Positions 50,983-60,117 of a stretch of DNA of 64,000 nucleotides are shown in pieces. Source of the DNA: UBA1431 sp002329665 (lineage in GTDB: Bacteria > Bacillota > Clostridia > Christensenellales > UBA1431); assembly GCA_040772545.1 (NCBI GenBank), contig JAXGXY010000007.1, forward strand, positions 8,086-72,085. The letters run 5' to 3'. Made by a program: the position numbers and the translations under genes. The first letter of the stretch is position 1. Each line of letters opens with the position of its first letter. Under the pieces are notes generated by a model. It searched no databases. It was not told the DNA's origin and saw only the letters and a program-made list of their open reading frames with translations.

Positions 50983-53012
50983 GTACTAACCACCCCATCC
51001 GATGTAATCTCCACGCCAGGCTCTAGTTCGTTGAAGGAAAGAACCGTGAGGTCCGGCGCCATCTGTTCCGTCACGCGCTTGAAATGCCGCCGCACCATCG
51101 GCGACGTCAGCACGACGGGCACGCGCCCGAGGTCGGCCATGCGTCCTATGGCACGCTTCAGGCTAGTGAAAATCTTTTTAAGGACGTCCGGCTCGAGTGC
51201 GACGAACGAGCCGTGGTCGCTCTGGCGCACATGGTCGAGGATCGTCTGTTCGAGTTCGGCGTCCAGCGATACGACCCTGATCTTCTTGTCGGCCGCGAAC
51301 TGCCTGGTGATCGAGCGCTTGAGGTTCTGGCGCACGTATTCGGTGAGCATCTCGGGGTCGTGCGTGAGCCGTCCGTAGTCGCCGAGCGTTTCGAGTATCG
51401 TGACCATGTCGCGGATGCTGATGCCTTCCTTGAGGAGGTTTGCGAGCACCTTCTGTATCTCGCCCAGCGTGAACATCTTGGGCGTCACTTCGTCCACCAG
51501 CGCCGCCTGCGTGCCCCTGAGGTTGTCGAGGAGCGCCTGCACCTGCTGCCGCCCGATCAGTTCGTGGCCGTAGCGTTTGATGATCTCCGTCAGGTGCGTT
51601 GCGATGACCGATGGCGGGTCGATCGTATTGTAGCCCAATGCCTCGGCATGCTCGCGTTCGGACTCGCCGATCCATACCGCGGGCAGGCCGAAGGCGGGTT
51701 CCACCGTTTCGATGCCCGTGAGCTCGCCCGTCGCGTTCCCGGCGTTGAGGGCCATCACGTGGTCCGCGATCACTTCCCCGCCGGACACCTCCACGCCCTT
51801 GATCTTGATGACGTACCTGTTGGTGCCCAGCTGGATGTTGTCCCTAAGGCGTATCACCGGGACGATGATGCCCAGTTCCATCGCGCACTGCCGCCGTATC
51901 ATCACGACGCGGTCCAATAGGTCGCCTCCCTGGCTGGCGTCCACCAGCGGAAGGATGCCGTAGCCGAACTCGAGCTCGATCGGGTCGACGTGCAGCAGCG
52001 ACATGACGTTCTCGGGCTTTCGCTTCTCCTCGGCGAGGGCCTGCGTGACGTCCTCCTCCTCGGTCCGGACCGCGCGGGCGGCCGCCCGGTGCTGCATGTA
52101 CCCCAGCGTGCCGAACAGCGTGGCGAGCAGCAGTATCGTGAGCGTCGGCAGCCCGGGGATCAGGCTGAAGAGCGCGAGCATCCCGCCGAGTATCATCAGC
52201 ACCATCGGATGCGTGAACACCTGCGTCGTGATGTCCCTGCCCATCGTGCTCTCGGTCTCTGCGCGCGTCACGATGATGCCCGTGGAAGTCGAGATCAAGA
52301 GCGCGGGGATCTGGGCCACCAGCCCGTCGCCCACGGTCGCGCGCGTGTACACCTCGATGACCTGGGAAAAGTCCATGTTGCCCTGCGTCGAGCCGATGAT
52401 GATCCCGCCCACGATGTTGACCGCGATGATGATGATGGAGACGATCGCGTCGCCCTTGACGAACTTGCTCGCGCCGTCCATCGCCCCGTAGAAGTCCGCC
52501 TCCTTCTGGATGCCGGTCCGCCGCTGCCTGGCCTGGTTTTCGTCGATGATCCCGGCGTTGAGGTCGGCGTCGATCGCCATCTGTTTGCCCGGCATCGCGT
52601 CCAGCGTGAACCGCGCCCCGACCTCGGCCACACGCTCGGAACCCTTGGTGATGACGATGAACTGGATCACGATGATGATGAGGAACAGCACCAGCCCGAC
52701 CACGAGGTTGTCGCCGATCACGAAGCTGCCGAAGGTATGGATCACGTTGCCCGCGTCCCCGTTGTTGCCCAGGATCAGCCGTGTCGACGATATGTTCAGC
52801 GCGAGCCTGAACAGCGTGACGATCAGCAGCACGGACGGGAACGTCGAAAACTGCATCGCGCTCTTGGCGTAGAGCGTCACCAGCATGATGAGGACCGAGA
52901 GCGAGATGTTTATTACCAGCAGCACGTCCAGCAGAAAAGGCGCGAGGGGCAGCACGATCAGCAGGATGATGACCAGTATCGCTATGGCTATTGAAACGTC
53001 CGAGAGCTTCAT
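50979..53012 (-). CDS. flhA: Flagellar export gate protein FlhA
   Basis: The 677-residue protein has eight membrane helices in its first half (about 5-330), the FHIPEP-type loop with ARFTLDAMPGKQMAIDADLNAG, and a large cytoplasmic domain that docks chaperone-substrate complexes. I use the ATG at 53012 (MKLSDVSIAIAILV) because GGAGG lies 7 nt upstream; a frame to 53060 would overlap flhB. Confidence 0.96.
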   Translation of the reverse strand: MKLSDVSIAIAILVIILLIVLPLAPFLLDVLLVINISLSVLIMLVTLYAKSAMQFSTFPSVLLIVTLFRLALNISSTRLILGNNGDAGNVIHTFGSFVIGDNLVVGLVLFLIIIVIQFIVITKGSERVAEVGARFTLDAMPGKQMAIDADLNAGIIDENQARQRRTGIQKEADFYGAMDGASKFVKGDAIVSIIIIAVNIVGGIIIGSTQGNMDFSQVIEVYTRATVGDGLVAQIPALLISTSTGIIVTRAETESTMGRDITTQVFTHPMVLMILGGMLALFSLIPGLPTLTILLLATLFGTLGYMQHRAAARAVRTEEEDVTQALAEEKRKPENVMSLLHVDPIELEFGYGILPLVDASQGGDLLDRVVMIRRQCAMELGIIVPVIRLRDNIQLGTNRYVIKIKGVEVSGGEVIADHVMALNAGNATGELTGIETVEPAFGLPAVWIGESEREHAEALGYNTIDPPSVIATHLTEIIKRYGHELIGRQQVQALLDNLRGTQAALVDEVTPKMFTLGEIQKVLANLLKEGISIRDMVTILETLGDYGRLTHDPEMLTEYVRQNLKRSITRQFAADKKIRVVSLDAELEQTILDHVRQSDHGSFVALEPDVLKKIFTSLKRAIGRMADLGRVPVVLTSPMVRRHFKRVTEQMAPDLTVLSFNELEPGVEITSDGVVST

Positions 53013-53013
53013 C

Positions 53014-54093
53014 TTATCCTCCAACCGCCGCCGTACCCCTGAGCCGGTACAGATACGCAAGTATCTCGGCCACGGCCTGGTACATCTGCGGCGGGATCGC
53101 TTCCCCGATTTCGCACGCCGCGTACAGCGCGCGCGCCACCGGCTTGTTCTCCACGGTCACGATGTTGTATTCGGCCGCCTGTTCCCGTATCCGCAGCGCG
53201 ACGAGGTCCTTCCCCTTCGCGACCACCGTCGGCGCCTCGTCCCTGCCCTCTTCGTAGCGGAGCGCCACGGCGTAATGGGTCGGGTTCGTGATGACCACGT
53301 CGGCCTCCCTGAGCATCTGCATCATGCGCGCGAGCCCGATCTGGCGCTGCTTCTGCCTGATCCTCCCCTTGACCTGCGGGTCGCCCTCCACGCGCTTGTA
53401 CTCGTCCTTGACCTCCTGCTTGGTCATGCGCAGGTCCTTTTCGTACTTCCACCACTGGTACACGTAGTCAAAGCCCGCTATGATCGCCAGCGCGATGCCC
53501 AGCTTGAACGCCAGCCCCATGATCGCCGAGATGATCTGCCCGGCCATCTCCACGACGTTGCCGGCCATCATGTTGCTGAAGACGCCGAGGTTCTGCTCGA
53601 TCTCCGAGTACGCGATGAGCCCCAATACGACCATCTTGAGGATCGACTTGCCCAGTTGCATGAGCGAGCGCGTGGAGAAGATGCGCTTGAACCCCTGCAG
53701 CGGGCTGATCCTGTTGAGCTTGGGCTTGGCGGCCTTCGACGAGAACAGAAGCCCCGTTTGCAGGAAGTTGACCAGCAGGGCGGCGAGCACGGCCGCGATC
53801 AGCACCGGCGATAGCGTGATGATGAACGCCAGCACGGCGTCCTGCAGCATGACGCCCGCGTTGGCCTGCGTGAGGCTGCGATGCGCGACCCCGGGGGAGA
53901 AGAAGTGGAGGAGCAGGCCTTTCATCTGCTGGAGAATCCCCCCGCCGAAGACCTGCCAGACGCCGAACATTATGAGCAGCGCCAGCGCCGTGTTCACTTC
54001 GTTGCTCTTTCGTACTTGGCCGCGCTCCCGAGCTTCCTTTCGTTTTCTCGGTGTCGCCTTCTCTGTTCTTTCCCCGGCCGTTTTCTGGCTCAT
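53014..54093 (-). CDS. flhB: Flagellar export switch protein FlhB
   Basis: The 359-residue protein has four membrane helices (about 35-215) and a cytoplasmic domain with the autocleavage site NPTH (Asn270-Pro271-Thr272-His273). Cleavage there switches export from hook to filament substrates under FliK control. The N-terminus (MSQKTAGERTEKATPRKRKEARERGQVRKS) is canonical. The ATG overlaps the fliR stop. Confidence 0.97.
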   Translation of the reverse strand: MSQKTAGERTEKATPRKRKEARERGQVRKSNEVNTALALLIMFGVWQVFGGGILQQMKGLLLHFFSPGVAHRSLTQANAGVMLQDAVLAFIITLSPVLIAAVLAALLVNFLQTGLLFSSKAAKPKLNRISPLQGFKRIFSTRSLMQLGKSILKMVVLGLIAYSEIEQNLGVFSNMMAGNVVEMAGQIISAIMGLAFKLGIALAIIAGFDYVYQWWKYEKDLRMTKQEVKDEYKRVEGDPQVKGRIRQKQRQIGLARMMQMLREADVVITNPTHYAVALRYEEGRDEAPTVVAKGKDLVALRIREQAAEYNIVTVENKPVARALYAACEIGEAIPPQMYQAVAEILAYLYRLRGTAAVGG

Positions 54094-54887
54094 GCCGCAC
54101 CTATCAGTCCGCTAAAAAGCTGTTCTATGGCCGAAAACATGTTCGAGAAGATCGTCCCGGCGAACCCCACGAAGACCGGCATCATCACGAGGAGCATCAC
54201 GAGCCCGATGAGGATCTTCACCGGTATGCCCACCACGAACACGTTCATCTGCGGCACCGTCCGCAACAACACGCCCATCGCCGCCTCGCCCAGGAGCGCC
54301 GCCGCGATAATGGGGATGGCCACGTTCACGGCCAGCAGGAAGGAGAGCGCGAACACCTCCGCCGCCGCCAGCCCGATGTCCGGCGAGATCACGACCTGTC
54401 CCAACGGTATCTGCTCCACGGTGACGCTCAGGATGCGGATAAGCATGTGGTGCCCGTTGACCCCGAAAAACGCGAGGATGAGGATGAGGTTTAGAAGGTT
54501 CCCCACCATGGGCACCTGCGCCTCGTTCTGCACGTCGGTCACGCCCGCCATCCCCAGCCCCATGTGCATGTCTATGATCTGGCCGGACGTGAACACCAGT
54601 CCGAAAAACGCGGTGGTCACGAACCCGATAATCAGGCCGAACGCCAGTTCCTTGATGCACATGAACCCGTAGACGATCGCGTTGTTGCCGTATTCGAGCG
54701 GCGCCGCCGGCGGGTAGGTCATGTACAGGATGTAGGTCAGCAGCAGGCAAAACCCTATCTTAACAAGCGCCGGTATGTTCCTGCGGCCGAATATCGGGGA
54801 CGAGAAGATCAGCGCCGAAACGCGGAGCATCAGCAGCAGGAACACGTCCAGTTTCAGGGGAAGCAGGTTTTGCAGCGTCTCCAGCAT
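54090..54887 (-). CDS. fliR: Flagellar export channel protein FliR
   Basis: The 265-residue, very hydrophobic protein matches FliR: five to six membrane helices, with SGQIIDMHMGLGMAGVTDVQ in the middle loop. It forms the export core with FliP and FliQ. It lies 9 nt after fliQ and overlaps flhB. Confidence 0.94.
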   Translation of the reverse strand: MLETLQNLLPLKLDVFLLLMLRVSALIFSSPIFGRRNIPALVKIGFCLLLTYILYMTYPPAAPLEYGNNAIVYGFMCIKELAFGLIIGFVTTAFFGLVFTSGQIIDMHMGLGMAGVTDVQNEAQVPMVGNLLNLILILAFFGVNGHHMLIRILSVTVEQIPLGQVVISPDIGLAAAEVFALSFLLAVNVAIPIIAAALLGEAAMGVLLRTVPQMNVFVVGIPVKILIGLVMLLVMMPVFVGFAGTIFSNMFSAIEQLFSGLIGAA

Positions 54888-54896
54888 GGGCCCCGG

Positions 54897-55166
54897 TCAC
54901 CCGACCATCGTGCTCGCGTACCCGAACACCCTCGTCGCGAACTCGGTGAGGGCCGAGAGCATCCAGCCCCCGAATATCAGCAACGCGAGGAACACGCCCA
55001 CGATCTTCGGGACGAAAGCCAGCGTTTGCTCGTTGATCTGCGTCGTGGCCTGGAAGATGGACACCACGACGCCTATCACCAGCGCGATGCCCAGCAGCGG
55101 CGCCGCAACGGACAGGATGGTCACGACGGCGTCCTGCGCGACCTGTATCACCTGGCCCTGTTCCAT
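54897..55166 (-). CDS. fliQ: Flagellar export channel protein FliQ
   Basis: The 89-residue protein has two membrane helices and the signature VVSIFQATTQINEQTLAFVPKI. Several copies join FliP and FliR in the export channel. It follows fliP by 56 nt; AGGGGG-type sequence precedes the ATG. Confidence 0.95.
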   Translation of the reverse strand: MEQGQVIQVAQDAVVTILSVAAPLLGIALVIGVVVSIFQATTQINEQTLAFVPKIVGVFLALLIFGGWMLSALTEFATRVFGYASTMVG

Positions 55167-55222
55167 ATTCCCGTTCCCCCTCCATGTCGTCTCCCGGTCA
55201 TATAATCAGCCGTTTCCCGCCG

Positions 55223-55972
55223 CTATCCGAACCCGGTGACCAGCGTCTGCACCGTGAGCATCCAGCCGTCCACCAGCACGAACAGCAGGACCTTGAAGGG
55301 CAGGGAGATGATCGTGGGCGGCAGCATCATCATGCCCATCGACATCAGCGCGCTGGCCACGATCATGTCGATCACGATGAACGGGATGTAGAGCAGGAAC
55401 CCGATCTGGAACGCGCGCTTGATCTCGCTGGTGACGAAGGCGGGCATGAGCACCTCCGTCGGGACGTCCTCGAGCTTCTCCGCCTCCACGGACGCCACGC
55501 CCTGGAAGAACTTCAGGTCCTCCTTGAACGTCTGGCGGAACATGAAGTCCCGTACGGGCTCGAGCGCCTTTTCCACCGCCTCCTCCTGCGAGATCTCGTT
55601 GGCGACGTAGGGCTGGTACGCCTGCTCGTCTATTTTGGCCAGCACCGGGCTCATCACGAAGAACGTGAGGATCAGCGCGATCCCGACCAGCACCTGGTTG
55701 GGCGGCATCTGCTGCAGCCCGAGCGCGTTCCTTACGAACGAGAGCACGATGATGATCCGCGTGAACGACGTGAACATGATGAGGATCGACGGCAGCAGGG
55801 TCAGCAGGGTTAAAAGCCCGAGTATGTCCAGCGTCTCCGACCTCGAGCCCAGCAGCCCGCCGAGCGGTTCTGCGGTCGTGCTCCTCGCGTCCGCCGACGA
55901 ACAGCCGGCCAGCAGGATCACCGCCAAAAGGAGAAGGGCGAACAGGATCGCGCGTTTACGCTTTGCACTCAC
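55223..55972 (-). CDS. fliP: Flagellar export channel protein FliP
   Basis: The 249-residue protein begins with a signal peptide, as is normal for FliP, but here the cleavage region reads LLAGC, a perfect lipobox (Cys at about residue 24). The mature part has the four FliP helices with FTRIIIVLSFVRNALGLQQMPPNQVL and KRAFQIGFLLYIPFIVIDMIVAS. It starts at GTG 55972, overlapping the fliO stop, with AAAGGAAG upstream. It forms the pentameric core of the export channel. Confidence 0.93.
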   Translation of the reverse strand: MSAKRKRAILFALLLLAVILLAGCSSADARSTTAEPLGGLLGSRSETLDILGLLTLLTLLPSILIMFTSFTRIIIVLSFVRNALGLQQMPPNQVLVGIALILTFFVMSPVLAKIDEQAYQPYVANEISQEEAVEKALEPVRDFMFRQTFKEDLKFFQGVASVEAEKLEDVPTEVLMPAFVTSEIKRAFQIGFLLYIPFIVIDMIVASALMSMGMMMLPPTIISLPFKVLLFVLVDGWMLTVQTLVTGFG

Positions 55973-56457
55973 TCGTCTTCTTCCTTTCGTCTGTGTTCCT
56001 GGCGATACCGGCGAAGGAGTTCCTCGTTCTCGCGTTTCCTCTGCATGAGCCTCTTCCACGCGCCGCGCGCCTTTTTGATCGAAAAACCCTTCTTTTCTCG
56101 GGCCTCTTCGGCCTCATCGCCGTCTGCGGGCGGTTCCTTCCCGCGCACGGCCCCGGCCATGAACGAGGAGAACGCCGGCTGTTTCTTTTCGCCGGGGTCG
56201 ACCTCTTCGTCGATCTCGGGCTTGCCGAGGATGCTGATCTGCTGGTTCGTCGCCCCCAGCAGGTAGTATTTCTTCCCTACCTTCACCAGGTAGACCGTCT
56301 TGTCCCTGGCGAGCATAAGGCGGTCGGCCACGTGCATGTGCCGGCTCTTCGCCGACTTCAGGCCTCTTTTCGAGATATACCTCGCGGTGAAGTAGGCCGC
56401 GGCCAGCACCGCCGCGAAAATAAGCAACTGGAAGATGATGTCCTTATAACCCCCCAT
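55969..56457 (-). CDS. fliO: Flagellar biosynthesis protein FliO/FliZ
   Basis: The 162-residue protein has one N-terminal membrane helix (about 7-25) and a cytoplasmic FliO domain (KSRHMHVADRLMLARDKTVYLVKVGKKYYLLGATNQQISIL) followed by a charged tail. FliO helps FliP assemble. It overlaps fliP by four bases. The 174 bp between its start and the end of fliE hold GC hairpins but no gene. Confidence 0.88.
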   Translation of the reverse strand: MGGYKDIIFQLLIFAAVLAAAYFTARYISKRGLKSAKSRHMHVADRLMLARDKTVYLVKVGKKYYLLGATNQQISILGKPEIDEEVDPGEKKQPAFSSFMAGAVRGKEPPADGDEAEEAREKKGFSIKKARGAWKRLMQRKRENEELLRRYRQEHRRKEEDE

Positions 56458-56631
56458 GTGTTTCCCCTTTCGGGCAAAGCACCGCCCGTACCGTCGCGCA
56501 TCCTTTTCGCGCGCGGATGGATTTTCCGGTTTTTTCCCGGGTCCGTCCGTTTCGTATGTTTTTTCTGCCTCCGGCGGCTGCGGGCCTTTTTTGCCGCCGC
56601 CGCGCTTTATCGATGTGTTTTCGTTTCCCTG

Positions 56632-56934
56632 TTACACCTGCATGTGCATGATCTCGTTGTACGCGTCAATCACCTTGTTGCGTATCTGCACCGTAAGCTG
56701 CAGCGCCAGTTCCGCCTTTTGCGCGTCGATCATCGCCGTGTGCAGGCTGTCCTCGCTGCCCGAGAGCAGCATCGCGTTGCTTTTTGCGTCGGCCGCTTCC
56801 GTCCCGGAAGCCTGGTTGATCGCGTCGCCCAGCACGTTCCTGAAGCTTTCGCCGCCGCCCGAGGCGCTTTTTTCGCCGCCTAATGAATGAACGAGGGCGT
56901 TTTGGGCCGACACCGCGTCTATCGACAGGTTCAT
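56632..56934 (-). CDS. fliE: Basal body protein FliE
   Basis: The 100-residue protein has the family's C-terminal helix pair (LHTAMIDAQKAELALQLTVQIRNKVIDAYNEIMHMQV). FliE joins the MS ring to the rod and is an early export substrate. It follows flgC by 5 nt. Confidence 0.93.
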   Translation of the reverse strand: MNLSIDAVSAQNALVHSLGGEKSASGGGESFRNVLGDAINQASGTEAADAKSNAMLLSGSEDSLHTAMIDAQKAELALQLTVQIRNKVIDAYNEIMHMQV

Positions 56935-56939
56935 TTACT

Positions 56940-57386
56940 TCACCTTCCTATTTCCAGCGCTTTGAGGCACATATCCTTGCTTGCGTTGATCGCCGTGACG
57001 TTGGCCTCGTAAGCCCTGGACGCGGAGATCATGTCCACCATCTCGGTCACGACGTCCACGTTGGGCTTCTCGACGTACCCCTGGGCGTTCGCGTCGGGGT
57101 GGTCGGGGTCGTATGCGAGCTTCAACGGGGACGGGTCCTCCGCCACGCCCGTCACGCGCACGCCCCCGGGAGCCCCGCCGGCGGCGCTGCTGAGGTGCGA
57201 GGAGAACGATTCGCCCGGCTGCTGTTCGAAAACGGTCACCCTCCTGCGGTACGGTTCGCCGTTCTCCGTCCTGGTCGTGTCCATGTTCGCGATGTTTTCC
57301 GCGATCACGTCCATCCGGAAGCGCTGGGCCGTAAGGCCCGACGCGCTGATGTCCATGGCCCTGAAAATGCTCATATAGTCCGTCAT
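56940..57386 (-). CDS. flgC: Proximal rod protein FlgC
   Basis: The 148-residue rod protein opens [45 protein letters not shown] (after MTDY) and ends with [30 protein letters not shown]. The ATG overlaps the flgB stop by four bases. Sequence and length are standard. Confidence 0.95.
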   Translation of the reverse strand: MTDYMSIFRAMDISASGLTAQRFRMDVIAENIANMDTTRTENGEPYRRRVTVFEQQPGESFSSHLSSAAGGAPGGVRVTGVAEDPSPLKLAYDPDHPDANAQGYVEKPNVDVVTEMVDMISASRAYEANVTAINASKDMCLKALEIGR

Positions 57387-57793
57387 CTCCCTTCCGTGAT
57401 CGCCGTCCTGAGACGGATAAACTCGCTGTTCATTTTTTGCAGCAGCGCGTAGTACTCGATGTTGTTCTTGGCCAGTTCGTTCATCTCGTACTCGACGTCG
57501 ACGTTGTTGCCGTCCATGCGCATCGTCGTGCCCGTGTCGGCCACGACCTGCGGCCTGACGCCTTCGATGCCGGGCGTTCCGATGTCCATGTGCTTTTCCC
57601 GGGTCTTCTTGAGCGCGAGGCCGCCGCCTTCCTCAATCGCGCTTTTCACGTATTCCTCGAACTTCACGCGCGACGCCTTGAAGCCGGGCGTATCCGCGTT
57701 GGCGATGTTGTCCGCGATCACCTGGTTGCGGAGCGCGCAGGCGTCCAGCCCTTTCTCCAGCGCGTTTGTCATACCGAACATTGAATCGAACAA
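57383..57793 (-). CDS. flgB: Proximal rod protein FlgB
   Basis: The 136-residue rod protein most likely starts at TTG 57793 (read as [17 protein letters not shown]), because GGAGGG lies 6 nt upstream and homologues begin in the same way; the frame upstream has no site. The rod motif [22 protein letters not shown] follows. It is the second gene of the large block after the lytic transglycosylase. Confidence 0.93.
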   Translation of the reverse strand: MFDSMFGMTNALEKGLDACALRNQVIADNIANADTPGFKASRVKFEEYVKSAIEEGGGLALKKTREKHMDIGTPGIEGVRPQVVADTGTTMRMDGNNVDVEYEMNELAKNNIEYYALLQKMNSEFIRLRTAITEGR

Positions 57794-57806
57794 TGGTTTC
57801 CCTCCG

Positions 57807-58430
57807 TTAATAACCGGCCGTGTAGCCGTAGTCCCGGGCGTACCCGAGCACCGTTTCGGCATAGGTTTTCGCGCCCGCCGAAAGGCCGTTCCAGAGATCC
57901 CGGGCGGTTTTTGTGTCGCTCAGGCTCCCGACCTTCCCCGGCCCGCGGTTGTAGGCCGTGAGCGCCAGGCCCACGTCTCCCCCGTACCGCTTTATCAGCC
58001 CGGCGAGATACCGCGTTCCGCCGTCGATATTCTGCGCCGGGTCGAACGCGTCCGTGACCTTTAGGCCGGACGCGGTGCCGGGCATCAGCTGCATCAGGCC
58101 CATGGCCCCGCAGCAGGATACCGCGCCGGGGTTGAAGCCGGACTCCGCCTTTATCACGCCTTTGATGAGGCTCTCGGGCACCGAATATTTCATTGAAGCT
58201 TCTTTTATCAGGGAATCGTAGGCCGTGGGCGGCGATACGGACCCAGCCCGTGCGCCGGCCGCCCCGGTAGCGTTCACCTGCAGGCCCGTGTGGGTCGCGG
58301 CGGCCTGCGCAAAGGAGAGCGCTTCGGCGAATCCCGTCCGTCCGTACCCGTGGAGCGCGTCGAGTTTTGACTGATACATGCCAAAAACCTGATTCCATTT
58401 GTTGGCCCAGGCCTGTTCCACGATGTTCAT
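57807..58430 (-). CDS. Lytic transglycosylase (SLT domain) of the flagellar locus
   Basis: The 207-residue protein has an N-terminal unstructured region without a Sec signal peptide and a C-terminal SLT domain (about 75-205) with catalytic Glu96 in IKAESGFNPGAVS, GLMQLMPGTA and AYNRGPG motifs. It would cleave glycan strands so that the rod can cross the wall, replacing the muramidase domain of FlgJ. Absence of a signal suggests export through the flagellar system. ATG 58430 is preceded by GGTGAGG. Confidence 0.9.
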   Translation of the reverse strand: MNIVEQAWANKWNQVFGMYQSKLDALHGYGRTGFAEALSFAQAAATHTGLQVNATGAAGARAGSVSPPTAYDSLIKEASMKYSVPESLIKGVIKAESGFNPGAVSCCGAMGLMQLMPGTASGLKVTDAFDPAQNIDGGTRYLAGLIKRYGGDVGLALTAYNRGPGKVGSLSDTKTARDLWNGLSAGAKTYAETVLGYARDYGYTAGY

Positions 58431-58505
58431 GTCCTCACCGTCCAATTGCAGGTTTTTCCGTTCTGCAAAGCCCCGTTTTTACCGCTTGTAAAAGTTAATC
58501 ATCAC

Positions 58506-58533
58506 AAATCGGCAAAACATAACATAAAATTTT
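58506..58533 (-). promoter_or_regulatory. Candidate sigma-D promoter of the flgB block
   Basis: On the minus strand AAAATTTT, 12 nt and GCCGATTT fit the sigma-28 pattern with the same spacing as hag, 75 nt upstream of the transglycosylase gene. The surrounding 58431-58625 is AT-rich and has no gene. Confidence 0.5.
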
Positions 58534-58626
58534 CACTTTTTGAATAAATTTTCGGTTTTATTATTAGTATTGAGCAAAAACCGCCTCCTTTTCTTCACGG
58601 TCCGTGAACCCCCTTTCGCCGGGTCG

Positions 58627-58662
58627 CGAAAAACCGCAGTTGCCCCGGGGCAGCCTGCGGTT
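58627..58662 (-). terminator. Terminator of the fliD-fliS-fliT-yaaR block
   Basis: An 8-bp outer stem (58632-58639 with 58655-58662) encloses a second GC stem and runs into TTTTT on the minus strand, about 120 nt past the yaaR stop. Confidence 0.7.
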
Positions 58663-58779
58663 CATAAGGCGGCAATCCATTTTATGATCCGCCGCCCGCG
58701 CGCCCCTTTGAACAAACCGGTGTTTCGCACCGTTTTTGCGGGTACGGCAGACGGCTTTGGGACGGGTCACCGGCCCGGT

Positions 58780-59232
58780 TCATAGCAGCATGTCCACCAG
58801 CAGCCCGCGGATGTCCTCGATGTCTTCGAGGATCCTGAGGTTGTCCTGCTGCTCTTTCAGCACTTCCTTGGCCAGTTCGTCGAGCTTCGCGTTGACTCTG
58901 TGCACGACGGCGTAGATACGGTGGCGGCCCCGGGCGTCAAACGCGTTTTTTTTGCAGAAAGAGTATGCGCCGCTCACGACCTCGTGCATCAGGCCGGATA
59001 TCAGCTCGCGGTATTTGACGAACTCGCGTATGTCCGCGCGCTCCGAAAGGACCCTGCCCTGCCGGGCGATCCCCTCGACCAGTTCGGCGATGCGGCCTTT
59101 GTACGCGTCCGCGCCCGATTCGGAAAGTTGCCGGCTGAACGCCTGCGCCTTACCGGCCTGGGCGCGCTGGGTCTCGCCGCTTTCCGGGCCTGCGATCTCC
59201 GCGGTGCGCGCGCGAATGTCCGATACCCTCAT
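58780..59232 (-). CDS. YaaR family protein (DUF327)
   Basis: The 150-residue helical protein matches the YaaR/DUF327 family, with the core FSRQLSESGADAYKGRIAELVEGIARQGRVLSERADIREFVKYRELISGLMHEVV. Family members are often near flagellar or signal-transduction genes, but their role is unknown. It is the last gene of the fliD block, 28 nt after the FliT-like gene. Confidence 0.85.
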   Translation of the reverse strand: MRVSDIRARTAEIAGPESGETQRAQAGKAQAFSRQLSESGADAYKGRIAELVEGIARQGRVLSERADIREFVKYRELISGLMHEVVSGAYSFCKKNAFDARGRHRIYAVVHRVNAKLDELAKEVLKEQQDNLRILEDIEDIRGLLVDMLL

Positions 59233-59260
59233 CCCTTCGTCATCCTTTGCCGTATACGGC

Positions 59261-59686
59261 TTATTTCTTCGTGTCGAAATACATCCCGTCCGCCGCCACG
59301 CCTCCCCGGATGTACGAACGCATGCCCTGCTTCAGCCTGGTGTTGTCCCGTATACCGTTTTTGATGTCCTGCAGCTTGTCGGCGGCCAGTTTCCGGTTGT
59401 ACGCGTCCACCTGCCGCGTCTTAATGAGGAGGGCTTTCACTTCCTCTTTCAGCGCGGCCGTCTGCGCCGTATCGCGGCCGTCCAGGGCCGCGAGCCACTC
59501 GTCGAGGGTATCCACCCTCTCCATCCAGCCCTGGCGGCGTTCGAGGAGTTCGTCGAGGCGTTTCATGTCCTCGGCGGCGCATGCTTTCGACTGCTCGAGC
59601 GTGAGCAGATAGATTGCCTGCACGGCCTCCGCCTTCTTGCGCCACAGCTCCGTGACGCTCAGCGTTTCGTTCACCGCCTTTTCCAT
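59261..59686 (-). CDS. fliT: FliT-like flagellar protein
   Basis: The 141-residue helical protein lies directly after fliS, where fliT or a FlgN-like chaperone gene normally sits. Heptad-rich helices cover about 5-110, and the tail GMRSYIRGGVAADGMYFDTKK resembles the C-terminal tail of FlgN-type chaperones. Assignment rests on position and helix pattern, so FlgN paralogue is an alternative. It probably serves FliD. Confidence 0.65.
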   Translation of the reverse strand: MEKAVNETLSVTELWRKKAEAVQAIYLLTLEQSKACAAEDMKRLDELLERRQGWMERVDTLDEWLAALDGRDTAQTAALKEEVKALLIKTRQVDAYNRKLAADKLQDIKNGIRDNTRLKQGMRSYIRGGVAADGMYFDTKK

Positions 59687-59690
59687 TTTT

Positions 59691-60086
59691 CTACTCCTCT
59701 TGCATATACGCGACGAGACAGGCCCCCTTGATGGACGCCCACGATTCGCGCAGTTCGCCCATCAGGCCCATGACCTCGTCTATTACGCCGGCCTCTTTTG
59801 TCGCGTTGGCCTCCCTGAGCCTCCGGCTCACGTAATCGTAGATCTGCATGAGCTGCCGGGAGATCTTGAACCGGCAGTCGAGGCTGGAGGCCAGTTCGGC
59901 CACGATGTCCTGCGCTTTCAGCAGCGCGACGTTCGCCCGCTCGCAGTCCTTTTCAAGTACGGCGCTCCTGGCCGCCTTAAGGTGCTTCAGGCACCCGTCG
60001 TAGAGCATGACCACCAGCTCGACAGGGCCGGCCGTCATCACGCCCTGCCTTTTGTATACCTCGTACGGATTGGTAGCGATTGCCAT
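59691..60086 (-). CDS. fliS: Flagellin export chaperone FliS
   Basis: The 131-residue four-helix chaperone opens MAIATNPYEVYKRQGVMTAGPVELVVMLYDGCLKHLKAA, the family signature. It caps the flagellin C-terminus before export and in Bacillus-type circuits also affects FliW access. ATG 60086 is preceded by GGAGGG; four more residues are possible upstream. It follows fliD by 31 nt. Confidence 0.95.
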   Translation of the reverse strand: MAIATNPYEVYKRQGVMTAGPVELVVMLYDGCLKHLKAARSAVLEKDCERANVALLKAQDIVAELASSLDCRFKISRQLMQIYDYVSRRLREANATKEAGVIDEVMGLMGELRESWASIKGACLVAYMQEE

Positions 60087-60117
60087 CGTTCCCTCCATCG
60101 GCTTGTCCGTCCTTAGC

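Noticed and set aside
51990..52994. Long Asp/His/Arg-rich plus-strand frame opposite flhA
   Set aside because: Composition is what the reverse strand of membrane-protein codons produces; flhA is certain.
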